NCBI GenBank assembly: GCA_013153455.1
Contig: JAADEK010000104.1
Location: 1 to 11,384 of the forward strand
Reading direction: 5' to 3'
DNA length: 11,384 bases
From: Aquificota bacterium
Lineage (GTDB): Bacteria > Aquificota > Aquificia > Aquificales > Aquificaceae
Positions 1 to 5,459 of this stretch are shown piece after piece. Below the pieces are notes generated by a model. That model worked only from the letters and a program-made list of their open reading frames with translations. It made no database searches and was not told where the DNA came from. Numbering within the stretch: position 1 is the stretch's first letter; every line of letters begins with the position of its first letter. A program made the position numbers and the translations under genes.

Positions 1-140
1 AAACTCTCGGTTATTGACGCGTATACGTTGTCAATACCGAGTTTTTTCCTTATAAAGTCGTAGTTGCTCTGTTGCATGAGCTTGAGAATACGCTCCTTTT
101 CCTTCTCAAGCTCTTTGTAAAAAACGAGGAGGACTTTCAT
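1..140 (-). CDS. Unrecognised protein, N-terminal part (cut by left edge)
   Basis: An open frame begins with ATG at 140-138 and runs off the left edge after 46 complete codons. The peptide opens [20 protein letters not shown] and continues with a charged helical stretch, then a segment reading [19 protein letters not shown]. Lys/Glu richness and codon choice match the neighbours, which supports real coding. It starts 28 bases after the speH stop on the same strand, so it is probably cotranscribed with speH. I see no good Shine-Dalgarno sequence before the ATG; the frame stays open further upstream but offers no better start. I do not recognise the family and assign no function. A hairpin-like inverted repeat near 7-40 lies inside this coding frame. 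Confidence 0.6.
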   Translation of the reverse strand, partial: MKVLLVFYKELEKEKERILKLMQQSNYDFIRKKLGIDNVYASITES

Positions 141-168
141 ATAAGAGATTTTAAAGGAAGAAAGAAGC

Positions 169-570
169 TCAAACGTTCAGGAGCATACTTCGGAGTTTTT
201 CGTCCTTGTCCTCTTCGTCGGGGATTATACCCCTGTCGTGGACTTGTTTGTCAACGCGTGCGGGGTTCAAGCGGTTGATGATGAAGTCCATAGCCATGTA
301 AGCCTTCTGGGGGTCTCCGCACGTGTAGACGTCAACGGTCGCGATACCGTGCTCGGGCCAGGTGTGGATTGAGATGTGGCTTTCCGCGAGGAGAACGACG
401 CCCGTCGCGCCGTGGGGCTGGAACTGGTAGTAATGGGAGGAGATTTTAGTGAGGTTGGCGTGCTTAACAGCTCCCTCAAGGAGCTCTCTGATATCCTCAA
501 CGCGGTCAATCTTATCCGCGCTCACACCGTAGAGGTCCGCTAAGATATGCAGTCCGAGGGTCTTTGCCAT
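169..570 (-). CDS. speH: S-adenosylmethionine decarboxylase proenzyme (prokaryotic class)
   Basis: Decarboxylates S-adenosylmethionine to give the aminopropyl donor for spermidine and longer polyamines; cytoplasmic. The 133-residue length is typical of the short bacterial and archaeal class. The proenzyme cleaves itself before Ser64 in [15 protein letters not shown], and that serine becomes the pyruvoyl cofactor. His69 and Cys84 (in YTCGD) match the conserved processing and catalytic residues of the family, known in Thermotoga maritima as Ser63, His68 and Cys83. The ATG at 570 follows GGGAGGA (583-577 on the minus strand) with a 6-base spacer, which fixes the start. The leader carries a short overlapping upstream ORF and a palindrome, so control at translation is plausible. 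An unrecognised gene follows 28 bases downstream. Confidence 0.96.
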   Translation of the reverse strand: MAKTLGLHILADLYGVSADKIDRVEDIRELLEGAVKHANLTKISSHYYQFQPHGATGVVLLAESHISIHTWPEHGIATVDVYTCGDPQKAYMAMDFIINRLNPARVDKQVHDRGIIPDEEDKDEKLRSMLLNV

Positions 571-626
571 TTGTTGTCCTCCCTTGAGAAGTTCTCAAAG
601 AGCTTAAAAAAGATTTCCCTTCGCAT
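540..626 (-). CDS. Candidate 28-residue upstream ORF (leader peptide) of speH
   Basis: In the speH leader, ATG at 626-624 is preceded by a perfect AAGGAGG (638-632) with a 5-base spacer, a stronger site than that of speH. The frame reads MRREIFFKLFENF, continues with a hydrophilic tail, and ends at TAG 542-540. It spans the speH Shine-Dalgarno sequence and start codon and overlaps speH by 31 bases in another frame. Ribosomes on it would pass through the speH initiation site and stop just inside the gene. This is the arrangement of a leader ORF that either couples to or interferes with the downstream gene. No peptide homology is claimed, and translation is inferred only from the ribosome binding site. 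It could be a chance ORF. Confidence 0.45.
   Translation of the reverse strand: MRREIFFKLFENFSREDNKWQRPSDCIS
584..598. repeat. 15-base perfect palindrome in the speH leader
   Basis: TTGAGAA and TTCTCAA flank a single central base, G591. In the speH mRNA the region can fold as CUUUGAG/CUCAAGG, with one G-U pair and a loop of five bases. The 3' arm reaches the first bases of the speH Shine-Dalgarno sequence. It could be an operator for a dimeric repressor or a small RNA hairpin that dampens initiation. It also falls inside the upstream ORF. Function is inference. Confidence 0.4.
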
Positions 627-631
627 AATCG

Positions 632-638
632 CCTCCTT
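632..638 (-). promoter_or_regulatory. Strong Shine-Dalgarno sequence of the speH upstream ORF
   Basis: On the minus strand the bases read AAGGAGG, the full complement of the usual anti-Shine-Dalgarno core, 5 bases before ATG 626-624. It lies about 65 bases before the speH start, too far to serve speH directly. Confidence 0.55.
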
Positions 639-650
639 GGGCAAAATAAC

Positions 651-659
651 AGTATAATA
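651..659. promoter_or_regulatory. Overlapping divergent -10 elements for rsmD (+) and speH (-)
   Basis: On the plus strand 653-658 reads TATAAT, a perfect -10, 8 bases before the GTG at 667. A start site at the usual distance would give an rsmD mRNA with almost no leader. On the minus strand the same bases hold TATTAT (659-654) and TATACT (656-651), either of which could serve speH with a leader of about 75 bases. I cannot see a convincing -35 hexamer on either strand, so sigma contact and strength are uncertain. Confidence 0.45.
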
Positions 660-666
660 CAATTCC

Positions 667-1118
667 GTGAAAAAAAAAGTTTTAATTACTTAAGACCGAC
701 ATCCTCGCTCGTAAAGAACGCCCTCTTTAACATACTCGGGGACATATCTGGGCTTGATTTCCTTGACCTCTTCGCGGGAACGGGTCAGATAGGTCTTGAA
801 GCCCAAAGGAGGGGGGCAAACGTCGTATTCGTTGAGAAGAACCCGAAACTCGCAAAACAGATAATGAAAAAGACAAAAGCGCCCGTTGTCGTTTCGGACG
901 CCCTTAAGTTCCTCCGCTCAAGACCTTCCTCCTTTGACGTCGTCTTCGCGGACCCCCCTTACGTCTTTGACAAATACGAAGAGCTGATAAGACTCGCCCT
1001 CTCTTCCCTGCGTGAGGGCGGTGTTTTTATCCTTGAGCACGACAAGAGGAAGAGCTTCCGAGCTCCCGAAGAGAGACGCTACGGTGATACAGTATTATCA
1101 ATATGGGTAAAAGAGTAG
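667..1118 (+). CDS. rsmD: 16S rRNA (guanine966-N2)-methyltransferase RsmD, start displaced by one frame
   Basis: Methylates a guanine of 16S rRNA (G966 in E. coli) during small-subunit assembly, using S-adenosylmethionine. The conserved frame reads LRPTSS (the family's RPT motif), then LDLFAGTGQIGLEAQRRGA (SAM-binding motif I), VVFVEKN (acidic residue after strand 2) and VVFADPPY (catalytic DPPY). It ends at the stop 1116-1118. No ATG, GTG or TTG lies in this frame between the in-frame TGA at 585-587 and the ATG at 864, which would remove motif I. A GTG at 667-669 followed by nine A (670-678) is in the neighbouring frame. A shift of -1 within the A run gives MKKKSFNYLRPTSS and about 150 residues. 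That is shorter than the roughly 200 of E. coli, lacking the usual N-terminal segment. The next gene is coaD, its classic partner, and they overlap by 16 bases. Confidence 0.85.
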
Positions 1119-1585
1119 TCTACCCGGGGACGTTTGACCCCCCGCACTTTGGTCACCTTGACATAGTAAAAAGGAGTGCGAATATATTTGACGAGGTCGT
1201 CGTAGCCATAGCAAAAAAACCGAGGAGATACCTCCTCTTTACGATAGAGGAAAGGATTGAGATGTTCAAAGAGATGACGCGCGATATCCCGAACGTCAAG
1301 GTCACGAGCTTTGACGGTCTTTTGGTTGAGTTTATGAAGAGGGAAGGGATATCCGTAATCGTCAGGGGGGTCAGGCTCTTTACGGACTTTGAATACGAGC
1401 TACAGATAGCCCTTACGAACTACAAACTCGCAAAGGCGGAAACCGTTTTCATGATGCCCTCCCAAGAGTTCATACACATAAGCTCAACCATAGTGAGGGA
1501 TGTCGCATCATACTGCGGGAACCTCAAGGACCTCGTCCATCCCTTCGTTGAAAAGAAGCTAAAGGAGAAGTTCGGGTGTTCCTGA
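1103..1585 (+). CDS. coaD: Phosphopantetheine adenylyltransferase
   Basis: Transfers AMP from ATP to 4'-phosphopantetheine to form dephospho-CoA, the penultimate step of coenzyme A synthesis; normally a cytoplasmic hexamer. The 160 residues match the usual family length. YPGTFDPPHFGHLDIV holds the nucleotidyltransferase T/HxGH signature (Thr10, His18). RGVRLFTDFEYELQIA (from Arg88) is the substrate-binding segment, and ISSTIVRDVA (from Ile126) is the C-terminal nucleotide-binding motif. The ATG at 1103 lies inside the end of rsmD and starts a protein of standard N-terminus (MGKRVVYPGTFDP). The 16-base overlap suggests translational coupling. Nothing appears missing. Confidence 0.97.
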   Translation: MGKRVVYPGTFDPPHFGHLDIVKRSANIFDEVVVAIAKKPRRYLLFTIEERIEMFKEMTRDIPNVKVTSFDGLLVEFMKREGISVIVRGVRLFTDFEYELQIALTNYKLAKAETVFMMPSQEFIHISSTIVRDVASYCGNLKDLVHPFVEKKLKEKFGCS

Positions 1586-1995
1586 TTTTACTCCTCTCGT
1601 CTTTCGTTTTTGCGCTTGAGGTCTGCCTTGATTTTTCCTCAAAGACCGAAGACCCCTTCGTCAACAAGCTCATCGTAAGCAAGATAGAGTCATTCGCCCT
1701 TGAGAGCGGTCTTAAGCTTTCTTGCTCCGAAGGCTCCCTTAAGATTCCCGTCTCCTTTTCGTTCTCCGAAAGACCCCTCTCAATCTCATCCCGACAAAGG
1801 GTCTCCTCTTATATCCTGTCTTTGAGCCTAAACATCGGGAGCGAAAACTTCTCCGCATCCGTTCCCTATTCTCTTCCCTCCGGTGCCTTTGCGGAACTCC
1901 CGAGGAGAAAAGCGGTTGATGAGCTTCTGTCCCGTCTCAAGCTCCCGATACTAAAATACTTCTCGGAGATTTACCGCGGGAAGAGGGCACCCTAA
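1576..1995 (+). CDS. Small exported protein of unknown function, LptE-like pattern
   Basis: The GTG start at 1576 follows AAAGGAG (1561-1567) with an 8-base spacer and overlaps the end of coaD by 10 bases. The first 13 residues, MFLILLLSSFVFA, look like a very short signal peptide with likely cleavage at VFA/LE. I see no lipobox; Cys17 and Cys50 could form a disulfide. The mature part has a Ser-rich beta-like stretch (about residues 58-95), then AELPRRKAVDELLSRLKLPI and a final helix. The order of a serine-rich beta region, a Y..PSG turn, an RR.A..DLL helix and a C-terminal helix recalls LptE, the outer-membrane LPS assembly partner of LptD. That resemblance is by eye only; an unrelated periplasmic protein is equally possible. 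Confidence 0.75.
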   Translation: MFLILLLSSFVFALEVCLDFSSKTEDPFVNKLIVSKIESFALESGLKLSCSEGSLKIPVSFSFSERPLSISSRQRVSSYILSLSLNIGSENFSASVPYSLPSGAFAELPRRKAVDELLSRLKLPILKYFSEIYRGKRAP

Positions 1996-2004
1996 ACTGA
2001 TACT

Positions 2005-2685
2005 ATGCGAGCCCTTGAGAAGATAAAGGAGGTAATACCGAAGGTAAAGCATCACGTGGAAAAAAGGATAAAAGAGTTTGAGAAACTAAGGAAGGAAGGG
2101 AAAACCCATTACGACTTTCGCCCGTTTCTTGAGCTTGACTTCCCCGCGGGCGTATTTTCGGAGCTTTCGTTTTGCATACTCACCGCGAACTCCTCCGCCA
2201 CCTTGGGACTAAAGATTCAGTCCCGGCTCGGGGATGAGGGCTTTATGACGCTCAAAAAGGAAGAGCTTGAGGAGGTGTTTAGAAAGCACGGGCACAGATA
2301 CGCCTCCCAGAGGGCTGAGCGCATAGTCCTCGCGAGGGAAAAGTTCGGGAGCGTCCTTGAGCTCCTTCGTAAGGAAAAAGACCCCAAGCTAATAAGGGAA
2401 CTCCTCTCAAGCCCCAAGTCCCCTTACAAGATAAAGGGCTTTGCATACAAGGAAGCCTCACACTTTTTGAGGAACGTAGGCTTTAAGGACGTCGCGATAG
2501 TAGACAGACACATATTCAGGTTTTTAGTTGAGAACGGGCTCCTTGAGCCCGTAAAAACCCTAACACCAAAGGTATACCTGAAGGCGGAGAAAGAGCTTGA
2601 AAAGCTGGCAAAAGAATTGGGTATGAGCGTCGGGGAGCTTGACCTTTACATTTTCTACTTGAAGACCAAAAAAGTTTTGAAATGA
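2005..2685 (+). CDS. ogg: 8-oxoguanine DNA glycosylase/AP lyase, Ogg2 type
   Basis: Removes 8-oxoguanine from oxidised DNA and cleaves the abasic site through a lysine Schiff base (base excision repair). The helix-hairpin-helix region runs through SPYKIKGFAYKEASHFLRNV, followed by DVAIVDRHIFRFL. Lys149 is the expected nucleophile and Asp167 the catalytic aspartate. Their 18-residue spacing matches that reported for the Methanocaldococcus jannaschii enzyme (Lys129, Asp147). FSELSFCILTANSSA (from Phe51) is another Ogg2-type segment. The 226-residue length fits this compact class, common in archaea and thermophilic bacteria. The ATG at 2005 lies 9 bases after the preceding stop, with no clear Shine-Dalgarno sequence close by. 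The promoter of the next gene lies in this gene's last codons. The archaeal AGOG class is less likely. Confidence 0.9.
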   Translation: MRALEKIKEVIPKVKHHVEKRIKEFEKLRKEGKTHYDFRPFLELDFPAGVFSELSFCILTANSSATLGLKIQSRLGDEGFMTLKKEELEEVFRKHGHRYASQRAERIVLAREKFGSVLELLRKEKDPKLIRELLSSPKSPYKIKGFAYKEASHFLRNVGFKDVAIVDRHIFRFLVENGLLEPVKTLTPKVYLKAEKELEKLAKELGMSVGELDLYIFYLKTKKVLK

Positions 2686-2705
2686 GGAACGCTCTAAGAT
2701 ATATT
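2677..2705 (+). promoter_or_regulatory. Sigma70-type promoter for the dksA-like gene
   Basis: TTGAAA (2677-2682) and TATATT (2700-2705) are separated by 17 bases, each one mismatch from the housekeeping consensus. The -35 is inside the end of ogg. Transcription would begin near 2712, giving a leader of about 20 bases that contains the ribosome binding site. This is the best-formed promoter I see in the window and suggests that the dksA-like gene and gatA can be expressed independently of the upstream genes. Confidence 0.6.
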
Positions 2706-2718
2706 TTCTTCTTTATTG

Positions 2719-2728
2719 AAGGAGGAGG
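2719..2728 (+). promoter_or_regulatory. Strong ribosome binding site that sets the dksA-like start
   Basis: AAGGAGGAGG ends just before the ATG at 2731; its first AAGGAGG lies 5 bases upstream of the ATG. This favours 2731 over the in-frame TTG at 2716, which lies upstream of the site. Confidence 0.75.
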
Positions 2729-2730
2729 CT

Positions 2731-3168
2731 ATGGACAAGGAACTCTTTGAGAAGTGCAGGCAAAGACTCCTTGAGGAGAAGGCTAAGATACTTGAGAGAT
2801 ACCTTGAGAAGGAAGAAACGCAACAAAGACTCGGGGAGGAATCAAAGGAACCCCGCGACTGGGAAGACATAGGTCAGATGACCTACACAGAAGAGCTTCT
2901 TGACAGCCTCTCACAGGTTGAGATGGGAACGCTGAAGGAGATAGACTACGCGCTTGAGAAGATAAACAAGGGCTTTTACGGCATATGCGAAAGGTGCGGG
3001 GAAGAGATAGGGGAGCAGAGGCTCTGCGCAATCCCTTGGACGCGCTACTGCGCAAAGTGCGCGGAAGAGGTGGAGAGGGAGAGCGGGACCTACATGCCCT
3101 CATACGGCATAGACATGTATAGCCCCGACAACATACAGGTAGAAAGGGAGGACATAGGGGAGGCGTGA
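2731..3168 (+). CDS. dksA: DksA/TraR family zinc-finger transcription regulator
   Basis: Proteins of this family reach into the secondary channel of RNA polymerase and, with or without ppGpp, retune promoters for growth and stress. The protein has 145 residues. An N-terminal Lys/Glu-rich segment (about 1-75) is predicted to form the coiled coil. A zinc finger has Cys86-x2-Cys89 and Cys107-x2-Cys110, with an extra Cys99 between. The tip that in E. coli DksA reads DxxDxA here reads DWEDIG (Asp43, Asp46, Gly48), so both aspartates are kept and the alanine is replaced. ATG 2731 is chosen from the strong ribosome binding site. A sigma70-type promoter precedes it and gatA follows 12 bases downstream. 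True DksA function rather than a general DksA/TraR-like role is likely but not proven. Confidence 0.9.
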   Translation: MDKELFEKCRQRLLEEKAKILERYLEKEETQQRLGEESKEPRDWEDIGQMTYTEELLDSLSQVEMGTLKEIDYALEKINKGFYGICERCGEEIGEQRLCAIPWTRYCAKCAEEVERESGTYMPSYGIDMYSPDNIQVEREDIGEA

Positions 3169-3180
3169 TAGAATAACCCT

Positions 3181-4620
3181 ATGCTCTGGAAAAAGCCCCT
3201 TACGGAACTCGTTTCACTCATACAAAAGGGAGAAGTTCACCCAAAAGAGGTAATAGAGAGCTTCTACGAAAGGTTTAACCAAACGGAGCGGAGCATACAA
3301 GCCTACATAACACCGCTCTACGAAAAAGCCCTTGAAAAAGCAAAGGATATAAAACCCTCTAAAGACGCAAAGCTCCCCGGTATCCCCGTAGCGGTAAAGG
3401 ACAACATACTCACCGAAGGGGAGAGGACGACGTGCGCGTCGCGTATGCTTGAGAACTTTATAGCCCCGTATGACGCGACCGCGGTTTCGCGCCTAAAGGG
3501 CGAAGGGGCTCTTGTAGTGGGAAAGACGAACCTTGACGAGTTTGCGATGGGCTCCTCAACTGAATACTCCGCCTTCTTCCCGACTAAAAACCCGTGGGAC
3601 ACACAAAGGGTTCCGGGGGGTTCCTCTGGCGGTTCCGCGGCTTCGGTTGCGGTTCTTTCCGCGCCCGTTGCCCTCGGCTCCGACACGGGGGGTTCAATAA
3701 GACAACCCGCTTCCTTTTGCGGTGTGATAGGGATAAAGCCGACATACGGGAGGGTTTCCCGATACGGGCTCGTTGCGTTTGCTTCCTCGCTTGACCAGAT
3801 AGGTGTTTTCGGCAGGAGGACGGAGGACGTAGCCCTCGTCCTTGAGGTCATAAGCGGGAAGGACGAGATGGACTCAACGAGCGCGGATGAACCCGTTCCG
3901 CGCTGGAGCGAGGAGATAAAGAAGGAGCCTAAGGGCTTGAGCGTCGGCGTCCCGAAGGAGTTTTCCGAGTTTGAGCTTCAGCCCGAGGTAAGGGAAGCGT
4001 TTGAGGAGTTTTTGCGCGAACTTGAGAAGGAAGGTATTACCGTTCGTGAGGTATCCCTTCCGCATATAAAGTATGCGATACCCGCATACTACATAATAGC
4101 GCCCTCCGAGGCGTCGTCCAACCTCGCCAGATACGACGGTGTTCGCTACGGCTACAGGACAAAAGAATACAGGGACATATGGGAGATGTATGCAAAGACG
4201 CGCGACGAGGGCTTCGGTCAAGAGGTAAAAAGGAGGATAATGCTCGGGACATTTGCCCTTTCCGCGGGCTACTACGACGCTTACTACCTAAAAGCCCAAA
4301 AGGTAAGAAGGCTCATATACGAGGACTTCATGAAAGCATTTAAAGAGGTTGACGTAATAGCGACGCCCACGACCCCGACCCTTCCCTTTCGCTTCGGTGA
4401 AAAGACAAAGAACCCCGTTGATATGTATCTTTCCGACATACTTACCGTTCCGGTGAACCTCGCGGGGCTTCCCGCACTCTCCATGCCCATAGCTTGGAAG
4501 AACGGTCTCCCGGTCGGTGGGCAACTGATAGGAAGACCTTGGGACGAGACCTCAATCCTTAAGCTCTCATACCTCTGGGAGCAAAAATTTAAACACTACG
4601 AAAAGATACCCTTAACTTGA
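3181..4620 (+). CDS. gatA: Asp-tRNA(Asn)/Glu-tRNA(Gln) amidotransferase subunit A
   Basis: Catalytic amidase of the GatCAB complex: it releases ammonia from glutamine and feeds it to GatB, which amidates mischarged Asp-tRNA(Asn) or Glu-tRNA(Gln). The 479-residue length is standard. The Ser-cisSer-Lys triad is intact: Lys73 in AVKDNI, Ser148 in PGGSSGGSAASVA and Ser172 in GSDTGGSIRQPA. The spacings match those known for Staphylococcus aureus GatA (79, 154, 178). GVIGIKPTYGRVSRYGLVAF is the conserved amidase segment after the triad. The ATG at 3181 lies 12 bases after the previous stop. The nearest purine-rich Shine-Dalgarno-like sequence, GGGGAGG (3157-3163), is rather far away. gatB and gatC are not in this window, so the complex is encoded at scattered loci. 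Confidence 0.97.
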   Translation: MLWKKPLTELVSLIQKGEVHPKEVIESFYERFNQTERSIQAYITPLYEKALEKAKDIKPSKDAKLPGIPVAVKDNILTEGERTTCASRMLENFIAPYDATAVSRLKGEGALVVGKTNLDEFAMGSSTEYSAFFPTKNPWDTQRVPGGSSGGSAASVAVLSAPVALGSDTGGSIRQPASFCGVIGIKPTYGRVSRYGLVAFASSLDQIGVFGRRTEDVALVLEVISGKDEMDSTSADEPVPRWSEEIKKEPKGLSVGVPKEFSEFELQPEVREAFEEFLRELEKEGITVREVSLPHIKYAIPAYYIIAPSEASSNLARYDGVRYGYRTKEYRDIWEMYAKTRDEGFGQEVKRRIMLGTFALSAGYYDAYYLKAQKVRRLIYEDFMKAFKEVDVIATPTTPTLPFRFGEKTKNPVDMYLSDILTVPVNLAGLPALSMPIAWKNGLPVGGQLIGRPWDETSILKLSYLWEQKFKHYEKIPLT

Positions 4621-5459
4621 TGAAATACAATCACGCCCTCGGGGCGTTTTTTTCCCTCCTTTCCGCCTTTTTCTGGGCTACGAACGACATATTTAACAAA
4701 AAGCTCATACAAAGCGGTTATGACGAGAACTTCGTCCTGTGGGTTCGCTTCCCGCTCGGGACTCTCCTTCTTTTACCCCTCGGGATAGCCTTCTGGGAGC
4801 CAACGCGCGAGCTCTTCCTCACCACCCTCCTGTGGCTTCCCGGTGAGATTCTCGGCTCACTCTTCTTCATAAAGGCTCTAAAATACGCACCCCTTTCCTT
4901 GGCTATGCCCTTCTTCGCTACTATGCCCCTCTTTTCCGCGCTTGCGGGCTGGGTTTTACTCGGTGAGACCCTTGACCTTGGGGGCTTTTTGGGTATACTC
5001 TTCATCGCATACGGGAGCGCGCTTCTAGCGGGCAGGAATCCCGCGGACTTCTTCAGGGCAAACAGGGGAGCCCTTTACGCGCTCGCGTCTTCCTTTCTCT
5101 TCGGTGTTAACGTTGCCCTCGGGAAGCTCTCGGTTCTCGGGAGCAATCAATTCTTTTTTGCTTGGTATTACTGCGCGGTTATGAGCGTAGCCCTCCTGCC
5201 CTTCATAAGGCGCTTCCCCCGTCCCTCGGAACTCGTAAGGAAGGAGTTTTTATTCGTCGGTCTCTTCTTTTCCTTGGGTATGCTCTTTTACTCTTGGGCA
5301 TATCTGTATACGTATGCGTCATACGTCGCTGCGCTTGAGCGCCTCTCCATCGCCCTTGACGTCCTATACGGGAGGCTAATCTTTCACGAAAGGGTAAAGG
5401 GCGCCTTCAGGGCTACCGCTCTTATGCTTTTGGGAGCGCTTCTTTTGACACTCCGATGA
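4620..5459 (+). CDS. EamA/DMT-family membrane transporter
   Basis: Inner-membrane protein of 279 residues with about ten hydrophobic segments. It falls into two EamA-like halves, roughly 8-137 and 147-279. The first half has SAFFWATNDIFNKKL, PLSLAMPFFATMPLFSALAGW and the GETLDLGGFLGILFI pattern. The second repeats it with ALASSFLFGVNVALGKLSVL and the final HERVKGAFRATALMLLGALLL. The drug/metabolite transporter superfamily exports or imports amino acids, nucleotide sugars and other metabolites; the substrate cannot be read from the sequence. The ATG at 4620 shares its A with the gatA stop (TGATG), so translation is coupled. Its last 38 bases overlap the end of purK on the other strand, leaving no room for an ordinary terminator. 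Confidence 0.88.
   Translation: MKYNHALGAFFSLLSAFFWATNDIFNKKLIQSGYDENFVLWVRFPLGTLLLLPLGIAFWEPTRELFLTTLLWLPGEILGSLFFIKALKYAPLSLAMPFFATMPLFSALAGWVLLGETLDLGGFLGILFIAYGSALLAGRNPADFFRANRGALYALASSFLFGVNVALGKLSVLGSNQFFFAWYYCAVMSVALLPFIRRFPRPSELVRKEFLFVGLFFSLGMLFYSWAYLYTYASYVAALERLSIALDVLYGRLIFHERVKGAFRATALMLLGALLLTLR

Noticed and set aside
7..47. Hairpin-like inverted repeat followed by six T, resembling an intrinsic terminator on the plus strand
   Set aside because: The stem is interrupted by a bulge and the DNA lies in a convincing minus-strand reading frame that starts at 140; the T run is part of Lys codons (AAA AAA) on the other strand.
72..278. Plus-strand ORF of 68 codons
   Set aside because: It lies opposite the downstream partial gene and the end of speH; its Arg/Gly/Cys-rich product looks like a shadow frame.
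864..1118. rsmD beginning at ATG 864
   Set aside because: This would delete the RPT motif and SAM motif I, which are plainly encoded in the same frame upstream.
2716..2730. TTG start five codons upstream for the dksA-like gene
   Set aside because: The strong AAGGAGGAGG ribosome binding site sits after this TTG and just before ATG 2731.
3169..3180. TAGAAT before gatA as a -10 element giving a leaderless gatA mRNA
   Set aside because: There is no matching -35 and only 12 bases separate the genes; co-transcription with the dksA-like gene explains expression.
3318..3851. Minus-strand ORF of 177 codons opposite gatA
   Set aside because: Long shadow frame caused by codon bias in gatA; Pro/Ser/Thr-rich with no recognisable motif.
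4617..4619. TTG start for the transporter one codon before ATG 4620
   Set aside because: The ATG overlapping the gatA stop as TGATG is the simpler and more common coupling arrangement.
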